Origin: Lateolabrax maculatus
Lineage: Eukaryota > Chordata > Actinopteri > Acropomatiformes > Lateolabracidae
Direction: 5' to 3'
DNA length: 64,000 nucleotides
Assembly (NCBI GenBank): GCA_031216445.1
Contig: CM062198.1
Coordinates: forward strand, 2,790,001-2,854,000
In this document: one piece after another, positions 12,265 through 24,683 of the stretch
Numbering within the stretch: position 1 is the first letter of the stretch
How the letters are laid out: each line of letters starts with the position of its first letter
Translations under genes and position numbers: made by a program
The notes under the pieces: generated by a model
Database searches by the model: none
The model's input: the letters and a program-made list of their open reading frames with translations, nothing else
What the model was told of the DNA's origin: nothing

Positions 12265-14664
12265 ACAAAGCCTGAAGCCTAGTTTATTATGTTAATTTTC
12301 TCTGTGTCTTTATTAGGCCAGTAATGGCTGACAGCAGGGCGCTGAACATTACATTGATCCCTCTATAATTATTCCTCAGCTACAACAGCATATCCTTGTA
12401 TGCATGTACTATGTGTGTGTGAGCGTGCATGCTTATGAAGCATTACAAAATACAAACAATGTGAAAATTGTTCATTGTGTTGTGAGAAATAATTGATTTC
12501 ATTTCCATTTCCCTGCATCGGCTGTAGCTGTAATGACAGCCACCCTCTGCCTTTCTATTCTTTTTTATTGCACTGAACTGGTGTCAATCTTTTTTGTAAT
12601 AAACCAATTTAAGCTTGACTGCAGTAAACAAGGCCAATAAATGATCCTGACACACACACACACACACAGTCATTACCATCAGTACAGGCTGTCTGTTTGC
12701 TAGCTAAGAGACATTCAAATCTTACTTCAACTTCTTACTTTCATCATCATTGGATTTATTTTTGAAGAAATTCCACTTAACTCACTTTTCTGGTCTTCAT
12801 CAAGTGATGGAGTTTGTTCAGCTGTCATGGAGATTGCTCAGGTGACATCATGTGACCTAAATTATTGAACTTCAGTCATGTGATGATGACCATATATGAA
12901 CACCTATTATCATGCATTAACTGTTGAATTGTTTGTAGTACAAACTCTTTGTGAAACCAAGTTTCCAAACCAAACATGCAGAAGTGAATCATTTTTCTTT
13001 TTGTAAAACTATCTTTCGTGTTATATAAAAAACAGGTTAGGGTTAGATAAAGTTAATAATCATGATTGACAGAAACCAACATAGACGTTTTGTGGGTCTA
13101 TAACAATGTCATGTTAATTTTGCCTCTTCTCCAGACCGACAAGATTCATCATTCACATGGTCGCTAGAGTTCTTAAGTTATACGTAAATCTACTTTTTAG
13201 GCATTTGAACAAAAGTGTCATTCTATTGTTTTTTTTTTTTTTTGTATGACATTTCCAGGTGAAAGCCAAACCTCTTTGGATCTGGCTCTGGCCCTCTAAA
13301 ATTGCAACCCTAATGACAGACAAGAACGTTTCTATGAAACAGTTCAGCAAAATCGAGGAATCTTTTCAATGTGCATGGCATACCGTAAAACTTTAAGTTT
13401 TGGACCCTGTCAACAAAAGGTATTAACCCACAATTCCATCACATGGCAATTCAGAAAGGGTGACCAACATTAGAAGTCGATACTGAGTTATGAGCAGCTA
13501 TGGTAACTCACATAAATGTCTATGAGCTAATAGACATCTACATGCATTACTGGTGTGCCCTAGACAGCACACTTCTGACTTTGCCATTATTAGAGATTTG
13601 GCCATTATTAGGATTAGTTTTAATAGTAGGCATCTAATTCTGTTACATTTGTGTCTGGCCCACGGCGGCCTTATCAATTACTCATATGGCCCCCCATGTA
13701 CTCGCCCACCCTGGGCAAGAAGTTGGAGAGCTACATGGTGGAGAAGGATTTGAATTTCTAGTAAATCATCCTGTCCCAGCAAGATGTATAACTTGTGCTC
13801 ACAACATTTTGTTCAACAAAAAAATATAATATTTGGAAATTTCGGGGACTACATACAATAAGGGCTTTGTGTCTTTTAGTAGCCGTCGGACATGCCAGCT
13901 CTACTGGTTCTACCATTACTAGAGTGCCTATAATTTTTGTTTACAACAAAGCTGATGGTAACCAGATCAGAACCATGACTGAAAACTGAATTGATCTGTT
14001 TCCAGTCAAATATGGTACAGAAATGAGCCTTGTCTCTTCAGGCCTGTAGAACTGTCGAGCTTTGTTTTTTAGAAACACCCTCTATTATTGGAAACTGCTG
14101 TTGCCAAGAGCTGGGTGCCTCCAATATAGCCGATAGAGGCTGAGTTATGTCAGTTTTTTATAGGGAAATTACTTTATGAGTAAGAGATCATCACACATGG
14201 CAAATGAAGAACAAACCTTTACAACATAAGAGTTTGCATATGACATAAAGCTGGAGCTGTACTGCACAGGATCATAAGCTTGGACATGCATGATCTCTTC
14301 ATACACACAGTACTACAATGGTGCCAGCAAATATGATCATAAATCATCTTTAGAAACACAGCTTTAGGTGAATAATGAGTTGAAACAATACATAGAGGGA
14401 TACAAATCCCATTTTCTGAGGCTATTATTTCTTGACAGACGGAGGAGATGGTCTGCTGGGATTTCTACACAGACACTGAGAAAGAATGAAGACAAAAGTG
14501 CAGGCAATAAAATAATGTCCCTTTCAGTGCTGTCAGAGCAGAAAGGAGAGAGTGTCAGCGCTAACAGTCTGATAGGCAGATGAGACAGAAAACAGCAACA
14601 ACAAATACAATTGCTTTTCTGGCAGCTTTGCTCTGTTTTCGCGACAGGATCCTGTAATATACCT

Positions 14665-14665
<1 letters not shown>
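12265..14665. other. Unique sequence, nothing recognised
   Basis: AT-rich sequence with a short CA run at about 12651-12668. The patch at 13650-13750 is GC-richer but has stops in two frames and no splice signals worth reporting. Confidence 0.45.

Positions 14666-14698
<33 letters not shown>
14666..14698. repeat. CA microsatellite
   Basis: Uninterrupted (CA)n of about 32 bp. Confidence 0.9.
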
Positions 14699-14700
<2 letters not shown>

Positions 14701-14840
14701 GCTAATATGGCTGTTGTCATCCAAATCCCAAAACAGTCATTCAGACGTCTCCATGGCCTCCCTCCTAGCACACACACACAAACAATGTAAAAAATTGTGT
14801 TGAGTCAAGACAGCATTGCTTCTACAGGGAAATCCTCTTG

Positions 14841-14880
<40 letters not shown>

Positions 14881-14905
14881 ACGCATACACACACACACAT
14901 ACACA
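14841..14905. repeat. CA microsatellite, interrupted
   Basis: (CA)n with TACACACGCATACAC interruptions; the minus strand gives a meaningless valine/cysteine repeat frame. Confidence 0.9.
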
Positions 14906-16399
14906 GTGTTTACATCAAAGTCTGTACACATTTTCAAATGCTCTTTTGAAAGCTTTCATTACCATCAGTGATGATAGGAAAACTTGTTAAGTTAGACTTT
15001 TCAATTACATACAGTCTTCAGCAAAGTCTCTCTTAATCTCTCTTAATAAAACTCTATTAAGCCATAAATCTGTGGTAGGATGAGTAAGAAGAAAAAATAT
15101 ACTTCGGACATGTGGATAAGAGTTTCAGTCCAAAATGCCTAAGGTATGTCCAGTTTTGATGAATGTTTCCACCCGAAAAACATCAATGTTTCTGAAGATT
15201 TTATCCTCAAAAACATCCCTTAGACATCTCTTAACTATCAAGCCAGGAACTGCGTACACTCACCCATAGGTGCAGCAGGCATGACTTTGGGTTTGTGTGT
15301 GCAGTCCAACCATCTGTCTGTAATCTATTTAAAGAAACACAACATAGTATAATATATATCGGAAGCTACATTTCAATTTTATTGCTGTCTTCCAGTACAG
15401 AGAGAGCCAGATCTGGGAAGCCTAGCTTAGCAAAAACGCTTTCATTCATTAAACAATGGACAGCATGTAACTGGAAACAGCCATGGAGATAGTGACAATT
15501 TTATTTTTCTCTATTGACTGATCTAGGCTTGTAGTTTCCTCCTGCCTCAATTCTTTATGCTAGGCTAAGCTACACACCTCCTGGACCTTCTATATCGGCA
15601 CTGCTTGCACAGAGACCTCCCCCTTATATAACACAGCAAACATTCCAGTTCAGAGGTAGGAGCTGTGACCCTTTGTCAGAGGTCACATATGTCTGTGAGC
15701 AAAGACTGACGGAGTGTCGCAGTGTTCATTGCTGCCACAGTGTCTCTTTTGATACTACCACAGGGTGGCGCTGAAGTTAAAGATTCCACTCAAGTACTAC
15801 ACACGTTTAAAGTTTTTAACCATGGGAACGTCCTGACATTACATCCAGGCTACTCGCTTTTTTCTAAAGATTCTGTAACTCAATGTAATCTCTTATTGAG
15901 GGATTCTTTCTCTGGTCTTTGGGTAAAAGTGAAACATGTTCCTGGGGTTTAATATGGATATTGTTAGATGAAGGAGTTTCTACTACAGTTTCTTCTATAC
16001 AACTGCAGTATTGATCAATCAATATTCAATATCAATCAATATTATAAATTCATCAGTCAAAATGTGTCATACAGGAGTTGACAACACAACTGTGTAACAT
16101 ATTGATTTTAATACAATTTTACTAAAACTTGTATTGACCTGATGTATGATATAATATACTGTCTATCCAATACAACTTGAATTGAACATCTGAGGCTGTG
16201 AGTCAGACTGTTGACTTCAACCATCAGAAACTTTTCATTCATTGATTGTGTTAAAAAACACAAACACATCCACTAGGCCAGTGGGTGTGTGTATGTGTAT
16301 GTATCCTGTCTTTCTTTTTGCAGGGAGAAGACAGGCTGTCTGGTCTCACTGGCTGTAATTACAGGCTCTGTCACCTGGCTGTGTTAACCCACTATTACC
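14906..16399. other. Unique sequence, nothing recognised
   Basis: AT-rich, intron- or intergenic-like sequence without recognisable genes or repeats. Confidence 0.45.
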
Positions 16400-16404
16400 A
16401 CACA

Positions 16405-16456
<52 letters not shown>

Positions 16457-16474
16457 CACACACACACACACACA
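16400..16474. repeat. Long CA microsatellite
   Basis: (CA)n of about 74 bp with single TA and CG interruptions, directly abutting the LTR-like sequence that follows. Confidence 0.9.
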
Positions 16475-16479
16475 GGCCC

Positions 16480-17078
16480 AGGCCGTCTTCCTGAACTCCA
16501 CGGCGCCATTCTTCAGCTCCCAGGCTGCTTGCCCCTGAATCCTTCCTTCAGAACCCCACCACTCACCCTGCATGGTGTTCTTGATTGGCTTTGGCGTAAC
16601 GTCTGGAAGCCATCCCTTGAGGGTGGTCCTGCCATGGCTGTGGCCCAGTATCTTCTCTTGTGTTTCCCTCTCTTTCTGTGTTCCCTTGTTGTGTTTGTCG
16701 TTCCTGTCCTGTCTTCTGCACTGCACACCTGGATTCCATCAACTCATTACCTCTCGAATATATCTACCCTGGATCATGTCCCTGGTTTCCAGATCGTTGT
16801 CTGAAGCTACAGGGGCTACTCCCAGGTTCACTTTATTCTTGGTATCTCTATGTTAGTTTCCTCATGTTTAAAACCTGATTTAATGCTTATTTTGTCTCCT
16901 GTGTCTCAGGATCCCAGCCTGCCCGCCTGCCGGCTAACCTACCTGCTAATTCAACTCTTCCTCACTTCCTCATGCCATTTTCCATTCCTCCTGTTCCCTC
17001 AGCCTTCAAACCTCTCCACTCCACCTTGTCCCTGCAAGTCTTACAATAAACGTTATCTCAACTCTCAGTGTGTTCGTT
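16480..17078 (+). mobile_element. Probable gypsy-type LTR (left edge unclear)
   Basis: The sequence is C/T-rich and non-coding. It has a TATA-like AATATATC at 16757-16764, the motif TTCCAGATCGTT at 16787-16798 about 30 bp later, and an AATAAA at 17045-17050. The same order and spacing of TATA, CCAGATCGTT-type motif and AATAAA occurs in the better defined LTRs at 17643, 53375 and 56938. No terminal duplication could be found, and the left edge merges with the CA repeat, so truncation is likely. Confidence 0.45.
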
Positions 17079-17358
17079 GATTTGAGAAAGAAGAGTCTCA
17101 GAGATATCCAATTCTCAGTTTAACATTTATTACAGCAATTGGAGGGTCAAAAACATCTTGTACAAGGATCTCCTCTATTCAGAATGTCACAGACAGCATG
17201 GAGCTGTCCTGTGTCTTCCTCCTAGAAGAGAGTGCTTCCACCCTCCTTTGAATCCTAATATTTCTTACACAACTTACCCCGTGTCTGTGTTCTGTACTTG
17301 GGTCCAACCTAGTAACAATGTGAAAGTTTGTTATCCCTCAAAACTAGCTCTCAATCAA

Positions 17359-17445
17359 TGGTAAATAGCTACATTTATCCAGCTCTTTTGACGAAAGTGC
17401 TTTACAAAGATTTTTTCGCTCATTCATCCACTCATCAGCATACTC
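17359..17445 (+). repeat. L2/CR1-like LINE tail fragment
   Basis: GGTAAATAGCTACATTTATC, followed by CTTTTGACGAAAGTGCTTTACAAAG and a CTCATTCATCCACTCA-type stretch, matches the layout of a widespread fish repeat in which ATTTATATAGCGCTTTT is followed by AAAGCGCTTTACA. The copy is diverged and has no coding part. Confidence 0.45.
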
Positions 17446-17642
17446 ACTGAACTTCACTAAAATTTAGTTGGCTAAAGCATACCATTAAAATACACAATAC
17501 ACATTTAGTACAACAAATCATGATAGTAGTCAGTGATTAAATTGTATTTTATTCCTGAAATCTGAACTGGGATTTTTGTTTTGTATCATATTCCAAGGTA
17601 CATATTTATTTTGTCATTCTACAACACAGAGTTGCACATCAA

Positions 17643-18195
17643 TGTCACAGTTCAGCCACACCCTCCAGACACCCTCCACTCTGCCTGTCAGCCACTCCCT
17701 CCTCATCAGCCTCACTCCTTTCACCTGCCAGCAATCACTAATCAAGTCCCTATTTATACACCTCCCTTTCACACACTCAGTGCCAGATTGTTCTTTACGT
17801 ATGTTAGACTTTCCAGCGTTATTCCCCAGACTGCTTTCCTGTTGCCGACCCTGCCTGCCTTGGACTTTTCCCCTCTGCCTGAATCCCAGTAAACCAACCT
17901 GCCTTATCCTCGGACTGTCTTCCTGTTGCCGACCCTGCCTGCCTTGGACCTCTCTGCCCTGCATGAACCCCGGTAAACGCACCTGCCTCCTGTTCCGGTT
18001 TTGGAGTGACTCTGTCTGCTGTTGTTACAGTTCAGCTAAAGCCTGGGCTAAGAGACTCTGTTGGAAGCCGCCGCTTGCCCGATGTCCTTTCTGTGTGCTT
18101 CCTATTGTACCTGCTGAATGTGAAATAAAAGTTCTCCACGTACCGATCCCTGGGTCCTGTGTGCTGCATTTGGGTCCTTTACACCACTCGTTACA
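17643..18195 (+). mobile_element. Solo gypsy-type LTR with ATCAA duplication
   Basis: This 553-bp element starts TGTCACAG and ends GTTACA, with a perfect 5-bp duplication ATCAA at 17638-17642 and 18196-18200. A TATA-like TATTTATA sits at 17751-17758 and GCCAGATTGTT at 17782-17792, 31 bp later, the expected distance to the RNA start. AATAAA precedes the 3' part and the end includes TGCATTTGGGTCC, shared with the LTR at 53375. An 84-bp internal tandem duplication (17829-17912 and 17913 onward) lies in the R/U5 part. There is no internal region, so it is a solo LTR. The 217-codon open frame across it is not a gene. Confidence 0.85.
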
Positions 18196-18234
18196 ATCAA
18201 GGCAAGTTGAAGTCCCACTTGCTATGTAAGGAAA

Positions 18235-18475
18235 AACTTCAAAAAAGATCAAACAACCTGAGGAAAGAAGCAGCTCTGTAGTATGACAGTGGATACTTCT
18301 GTATCCCTTGCCAGATGGCAGCAGGGGGAACAGACTGTGGCTGGGGTGGATATGGTCTTTTAAGTACCTTTGGGCTCTGTGCAGGCACCTCACTGATGCT
18401 CGGTAGATGGGTTCCAATGATATTCTCAGTGGTTTTAACCACCTGCTGCAGAACTACACAAGCTTTCTTAACCAG
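18235..18475 (-). pseudogene. Rex/jockey-like LINE, C-terminal fragment
   Basis: On the minus strand the frame contains HPSHSLFPLLPSGKGYRSI, the conserved segment near the end of ORF2 in many fish LINEs (general form HPSH-LF-LLPSGRRYRSIR). The frame is short and not full length. It lies just beyond the solo LTR and probably belongs to the same decayed minus-strand element as 19115-19345. Confidence 0.6.
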
Positions 18476-18499
18476 GGTGGAGATGTGACCTTTGCTCTG

Positions 18500-18900
18500 T
18501 TACCTCTTTTCCCTAGTGCTGTTTGAAGGCCAATTTGGAGCCGGTGCCTAATTTTTGGACCAGTTCTTCACTTTTTGACAGCAAAATACCAGCCAGGCAG
18601 CACCAACATTTGGCTGGTCTAGAACCAGGAACTGCTCAGGGGCTGGGTGCGGGATTATTGTGACCAACTATAACTTTGACCAACTATAATTTGTTGTAAC
18701 TTGTAGCAGAGACTGACAGCGTGTGGACAGACAAGTTGTCTGTTGGCTCAGCTTTTATCAGAGCGCACGGACGCGAGCGTGGCACATTGGACAGCAGATG
18801 GCATGGCCTGTTTATCTGACCACTGATAACAATAGTAAGTAGGTGGCGAGACTGGCAGCGGAGCATTTGTTACCAACTATACTCTCAAAAAAAACAACCA
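18500..18900. mobile_element. Possible DNA-transposon fragment inside LINE
   Basis: The stretch separates two pieces of the same kind of minus-strand LINE and contains repeated words (GACCAACTATAA twice; ACCAACTATA again at about 18872), GAACCAGGAACTG and CG-rich words unlike the flanks. This suggests a nested non-autonomous DNA transposon, but no inverted termini or target duplication were proven. Confidence 0.25.
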
Positions 18901-19114
18901 ATGTTCGATATATAATCCTCACTGGTGCATCCACCCTTGTGCTAATGTTTTAGCAGCAGTGTTATAGGGGATGCATATAGGGGAAATACTGCTATACAGA
19001 CATATACAGTGACGCAATCACATGGCTCACTAGCCTATGGAAAAGCAAACAGTTTTTTTTAGAAGATTTGCTGTTGTAACAACAGCAAACTGGCATTAGC
19101 ACCAGCTCAGAACT

Positions 19115-19345
19115 AGAAGTGGTGGAACGGGGCTAGGATATGCTGATCCCGGGGACGTAAAACTATTCACCCGCTCCACCGCAGCTCAATTGATGTAGAC
19201 AGGGGTGTGTGCCATCGCCTCCTTCTTTCTAAAATCAATGATTAGCTCCTTGGTTTTGCTGACACAGATATTGTGTGGGAGATTGTATTAAATGCTGAAC
19301 TGAAATCAAACAGCATTCTGATGTAAATAAGGACCAAAACAAACA
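19115..19345 (-). pseudogene. Rex/jockey-like LINE, reverse transcriptase fragment
   Basis: On the minus strand DFSSAFNTI (RT motif A region) is followed, after an internal deletion, by SAKTKELIIDFRKKEA and AAVERVNSFTSPG, which correspond to the region behind the YADD box in fish LINEs of the kind seen at 43222-45122. Stop codons and the missing YADD segment show it is dead. Confidence 0.6.
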
Positions 19346-19639
19346 AATAAAAACATTTACAGGGAAAATTGGAAGAGCAACCATGGGATCCCTCTCCCAG
19401 GATGGACAGATATGCAAGAAATGTCGCATGTGTGACTAATATGGATCCAGGAGGATGTAGAGCAACTTCAGGTGATGCCAAAAAGGACCTGAGCCACATT
19501 ATACACACAGACAAGAATGAAAAGGAAACACACAGAGGGACAGAGAGAGAGAGAGAGACTTTTTTGTAGAGAAACTTATAAAAAAACTTTGTTTCCATGA
19601 CTAGAAACATAGCTCTACAAGGCAATTAGAACAGGGCAA

Positions 19640-21438
19640 TGTCAACACCTACAAAATGGACATTCAGATGAAACTGTTGGGTTGATTGTAGAGATAAAAG
19701 TATTAATAGTAATAGCACTGTGTAAAATCCTCCCCCCCACTGTAAATCACCAGTCCTTATCTTTAGAGGTGGTTTATACAAAACCCTCCATACTGGTCTC
19801 ACACCACTGTCCACAATTAGTTTTTTCCTCCACATTGTGTCCACCCTCCCATCCAATTAACATTTGTTCATTTTGTCCGCATATTTATAGTCCATTGTAT
19901 TATAAAAGGGACCTATGAACCCATCCAGATTTGGAGCAAATCCCGGCTCTGGAAATGGGTCGCTCTTATCAGGAGTTTCCACTCCACCACTGTATTCCTG
20001 AAGCATCTTTAACTCCTCATTTGTCAGTCTCTTAGTCCACATATTTAAAATATTCTTGATCTGTTGAACAGACCTCCACCCCCGAGAAAAGAACAGCCAG
20101 GGTGTCCAGGACTAGCTACATCCACTATTTTCTTCAGACAGCTCCAGTTGTGCATAGTATGCTGGTGAGACCTGGAGTTGAGCTGCTCTGAATATCCAGC
20201 CTCGCTCCGTTAATGAGAGGTTCTTCTAATAGCCAGTGCAGAGAATAGGTAGGTTCCAGTCTCTTCCACTTAAAAAAAATCCATGTTTTAAAAAGTGCTT
20301 GATAAGAAGGAGATAATCCACACAGTTTTAAATATTTATAATCCATTAAAAACAGTGCAGTGTCTAAACCCAGACCAGCTGTCCTTCTCAATATGTTGCT
20401 TGTTACTTCTCTCCAAACAACATCCTTTCGACCTGTAAGGTATCTCTGTGCAAACTGTAAATCTGAAAGTTGTTGTTCTACTTGCTATGTGTACCAAACA
20501 TGCCCCCTCTATTCCTTTGGTAAAAACAACACACTTTGTGGCACCCAATGAAACCTATCCCAAAAGAAATCCAATAAAATAGCCTGCAATCCTTTAGGTG
20601 GCTCCATGCAGGCCAACCGATGCCGCAGAGCAGAAGCTACCAGATTGTTAATAATAAGGGCCTCTAAAGGACAACTGTGACTTCAGCCATTTTCACTTAT
20701 TTAGCCTTCCTTCTACCTTCTCTACTACTCTAGTTCTTCTGGACTATGGTCTCGTTGCCAACGTATACTCCAAGACATTTAAACCCATCCTTCTTCCACG
20801 TCAACCCCACTGGTAGACTGGGCAGACCCCCCTTCCAACTCCCAACTGCCAGTGCGTCGCTCTTTTCCCAGTTTACCCTGGCAGCTGATATGTTTCCAAA
20901 GTCTTTCACAATACTCTCCAGTTTTTTATGTCTTCCTGGTTTTTGACAATAACAATAATGTCATCTGCATAGGCTGATAAAATGTGACTTTTGTTAAAAT
21001 CTTTTAAAATCAGACCTTCAAAATTCAATAGACAGTGAATACAACATACCTGAGAGAGAACAGCCCTGTCTCATCCCCCTGTGCACCGTAAAAGGGGCAC
21101 TCAGAGCTCCATTAATCTTCAGTACACTCTCAATGTCCTGGTACAATACCTTGATCATAGCTATAAGTCCTGGGCTGAGGCCAAAACTCTCTTAAGTCCT
21201 CCACAGGTAAAGGTGCTCAACCAGCTCATATGCCTTGGTCTAGAGAAATTAGACCAGTGTCTAACTTGTCTTCCTGATATTCACTGCTGTAAAGTCAGAG
21301 TTCCTGTCCACTAGCAGAACGCAGAGCGTGAAGGAACCTGCTCTGCCCGTTCTTCTCCCCTAGGCTAAAGTCCATAAGCGCTGCACTCTGGAATCTTGAT
21401 CAGACCAGTGTCCCTTGAGCCTTAGTGCCCAGTAAGTC
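19640..21438 (-). pseudogene. Tx1-like LINE ORF2, RT and C-terminal part
   Basis: Reading the minus strand from 21438 down: GEKNGQSRFLHALRSASGQ (linker), an internal deletion, ELVEHLYLW, RQGCSLSGMLYSL-like RT motif B (about 21035-21085), AYADDIIVIV with the catalytic YADD box at 20960-20971, then HWLLEEPLINGARLD, MWTKRLTNEELKML and RTGDLQW, all in the order found in Tx1/L1-group ORF2 proteins of fish. The frame is broken by several stops and shifts. The 5' continuation (endonuclease) lies at 21996-22318 behind an inserted LTR. Confidence 0.75.
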
Positions 21439-21443
21439 TGTAA

Positions 21444-21990
21444 TGTGAGGGAATTTTCCTTCTTGTATGTTACTTAAATGGTAACTTAAGACAGTGCTTC
21501 ACAGGTCAGGTCAACTGCCTGTCTCTGTTCGCCTGTCTCACTCTGTGTGCCTGACAAGGCCGAGTTGGCTCTGGTCTCTGGTAGACCAAGGTCTTCTAGA
21601 TATCTTCTGTATTCAGGTTTAGACACAACAGGCTGGCGCCTGGTTGTTGACGCTAGATAAGAGAGACTGTGGATGCTATGCTGTTGTTTCTACAGCAATG
21701 GTTGACGTCTTTCCTTGTTTGGATCCGATATCCAATAGAGTCATCACACATGCCAGGCTGAGTTAGGAATAACCCTGTTTGGATATAGCGGAACTTATCA
21801 GTTCTGGGGAAGGTTAAATACTTCAGGGCTTCAGGACACCATCTTCAGATTTGGGTAGCAGTACGCTGTGATTCACACCTGGTGTCTCCCTTTTCTCCTT
21901 AATCGAGCTTCAATAAATATTCCTGTGTAAGACATCCAGGTCTCCTGAAACTTCTTGTTAGAGTGAACCAGCTCTAAGATTTCCATCACA
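21444..21990 (+). mobile_element. Solo ERV-type LTR (547 bp) with TGTAA duplication
   Basis: The element begins TGTGAGGGAA, ends TTCCATCACA and is flanked by a perfect 5-bp duplication TGTAA (21439-21443 and 21991-21995). It contains TCAATAAATATTCCTGTGTA, a polyadenylation signal in the right place. A second copy of identical length lies inverted at 31100-31646 and partial copies at 56665-56793 and 57465-57483. It has split a Tx1-like LINE, which is therefore the older insertion. Link to a retrovirus-like family is inferred from the leader at 57465. Confidence 0.85.
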
Positions 21991-21995
21991 TGTAA

Positions 21996-22318
21996 GAGTA
22001 GATTTTTTTAGACTTGAGATCTTTAATATTACCTCGATTTACAGTGGATTCTACTAAACTCAGCAAATCGACAATTTCTCTAGATCTGGTTTTCTGTTCT
22101 TAAAAATGCTCAAAAAACAAACAAACTAAAAACCTCCTTAAAATTAGCATCACATAATAACGCTGTGTTAAAATGCCAATATGCACTTCAGGCTTTAAAT
22201 TTGTGATTAAAACTTTACAAATGACCAAAGAGTGATCCGTAAAACCAATAGGCATCATTCTACACTGCTTAAAAATGTTTAAATGATGTTTAAAACAATA
22301 AAACCGGTCTTGTCAAGC
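21996..22318 (-). pseudogene. Tx1-like LINE, endonuclease end
   Basis: On the minus strand a nearly open frame reads FYCFKHHLNIFKQCR and MMPIGFTDHSLVICKVL. DHS is the last catalytic motif of AP-type endonucleases, and its setting fits Tx1-group LINEs. It continues into the RT part at 21438 once the LTR and its duplicated TGTAA are disregarded. One stop lies about 80 codons in. Confidence 0.7.
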
Positions 22319-22324
22319 CAAGTA

Positions 22325-24514
22325 TATTGTCTCTTATCACCATTCCTTTTTCAAAAAGCATCTCAGAAACCTGTCAAACAAGAAACGCAATGACCCTGAA
22401 AACCAAGAGTTACACCATGAATACCACACAGTCCTTAAACAGTACAAGAAAACCATCAACCAAAAAAAAGCTCAATATACAGATGACGAGTTAGTCAAAA
22501 TCGAAAAGGCAATAGACCAAAACCCTTTTTGGAACACGGCTGTGGAAAAAACTGAATTCAACCAAATATAAAGATAGCATTGCAATACAGAATGGCAATG
22601 TTTGGAAAACTTATTTTTCACACTTATATCAAGATCCATTACACTATGGTTTAAACACATATCAGATGTCCACAACTGACAAACTGAAATTGTAAGAAAA
22701 TGCAATAAAAGACAACCAAAACACTTTGGACAGTCCAATTACAATGGAAGAGCTACAAGAAAAACTGGATGATCTTAAAAGTGGAAAGGCTTGTGGCATT
22801 AATGGTATCAGGACAGAAATATCCTGCTATGTGGAACAACGGACTGATTACTCCTATTTTTAAAAATGGACAGTGTAACATCCTAATAATTATAGGGGTG
22901 TCTGCGTAAATTTTAACTTGGGGAAACTATTTTGTAGTATATTAAATTCACCTCAGTGAAAGCAATCCCAAATTGGCTTTCTACCCAAACATAGAACAAC
23001 AGATCACATATTTACTCTCCATACTCTAATCCAAAAACATGTACAGCAAAAAAAACAAAGGAAAAATGTATGCCTGCTTTGTTGATTTCAGAAAAGCTGT
23101 TGACCTTTCTATCTGTTACTTCAAAATGGTATTGGAGGCAAACGTTAAGACTTGATTAAATGTAAATACAGTATGTATAATATGCAGACGACCTATTACT
23201 GCTATTACAAACAAAGCAAGGAATGCAAGACCATCTGAACATGCTGATGATTACTGTGAAAATTGGGCAATCAGAGTAAGTCTAGATATATCTAAAATTA
23301 TGATATTTCAAAAAAAGCAAGATTACAAACTAAAAAATATCAGTTTATTCTGGGAGAGACAACCCTGAGTCATACAACGGAGTACATATACCTGGGCCTA
23401 ACTATTATTGCTTCAGGACATTTTGTCAACGCTGTAAGTGCCTTGGCAGATAAAGCTTGTAGAGCTTATTACAGTATAAGAAGAGTCCTATTCAATTAAA
23501 AAAAAAAACCAGTAAAGATTTGGCATGCTATTGAACCAATCCTTTTATAAGGAAGTGAAGTTTGGGGCCCATTAATTAAACAAGAGCACTGGGACTTAAA
23601 CCCAGTCGAAAAAGTACATTATTCTGTAAAAAACATACTGAGAGTCCATAGAAACTGTCCAAACCACGGCTGCAGAGCCGGGGTGGGCCAATTCCCCTTC
23701 TTCATTAAAATTAAAAAAAGAACAATCAAATTTTGGAACCACTTGATGGAGTCAGATCCAGGTTCACACTAACACAGAACAAAGCTATCTGAACCCTAAT
23801 AAACATACCTGGAATGTACCAGAAGAGGAAACTGTATTCACATGCCAAAGTGGTTTTATGAAAATAATTTCCAACTCACAAGTAAAACAAATAGACAAAG
23901 AAAATAAGGTATTTCAAGCAGTGGAAAACAGAAATCCAGTCAAAAAATAAACTAGAATGCTATCATTTACTGGACAGAGAATTTCAATTAGCCCAATATT
24001 TAACCTAAACAAACCCTGACTAGACATAGACTTAGTGACCATAAACTGGCCGTAGAAACTGGTCGCTACAAGAAAGAACGGCTGGAAAGAACAAAGAGAA
24101 TTTGTATCCATTGTGAAACAGGAGAAGTCGAGAACAGAAATTTATTTTCTCACAAGTTGTCCTAAATACGAAAATGTTAGAGAAGATTTCTTCCTCAAAT
24201 TCATCCAGAAAATCCCAGACTCACCCTCCCAAAAGACAGACTCATACAAACCCTTCTGGGAGAAGACAGCTCTACAGTAGAACTGGCAGGAGAATATGTT
24301 ACTGCATGTCACAAAGCAAGACATATTTCAATGTAAGATACTTTTTATTTTATTTATTTATTTTTATTATTAGTAATAGTAGTAGAATTTTTTTTTAATT
24401 GTATTTAATTTTTGCTTTCTTATTAACTATTTATTGTTTATGTGTGACTTTTTGCTTTCGAAACATGTTTGATCCAAAACGTCATGCCAATAAAGCCAGT
24501 TGAATTGAATTGAA

Positions 24515-24516
<2 letters not shown>
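22325..24516 (+). pseudogene. Decayed LINE with C-terminal Cys/His motif
   Basis: This is a plus-strand non-LTR retrotransposon of a different family. Visible in order, in shifting frames: KSGKACGINGIRTE (about 22780), TTDHIFTLHTLIQKH (about 22995), the YADD box at 23181-23192, TLSHTTEYIYLGLTI, ILRVHRNCPNHGCRAG (about 23640), and a terminal CIHCETGEVE...CPKYENVR stretch that looks like an RT-associated zinc-binding motif. The 3' end reads CATGCCAATAAAGCCAGTTG with TGAAT repeats, a typical fish LINE end. More than a dozen stops and frameshifts show it is long inactive. The 5' end is missing or replaced at about 22325. Confidence 0.7.

Positions 24517-24566
<50 letters not shown>
24517..24566. 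repeat. GA microsatellite
   Basis: Uninterrupted (GA)n of nearly 50 bp directly behind the LINE tail. Confidence 0.9.
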
Positions 24567-24568
<2 letters not shown>

Positions 24569-24683
24569 ATGCAGACTAGGGAGAGAGGGAGAAAAAAGAG
24601 GCTGAATCTCCAGAGGGATGATGATCCAGACCCAGCGTTTGGAAAAGACACCGGCAGCCAAGTTAGAGAGATAGAGAGAGGTC

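Noticed and set aside
14666..14905. CRISPR-like regular repeats
   Set aside because: These are simple CA microsatellites without unique spacers, in a vertebrate genome.
14364..14937. Open frames on the minus strand with Val-Cys repeats (also at 7180-7552, 11567-11863, 16346-16726 and 51161-51472)
   Set aside because: They are translations of CA/GT microsatellites.
17576..18229. 217-codon open frame on the plus strand
   Set aside because: It lies across a solo LTR with a target duplication and is caused by its C/T-rich composition and tandem duplication; no protein family is visible.
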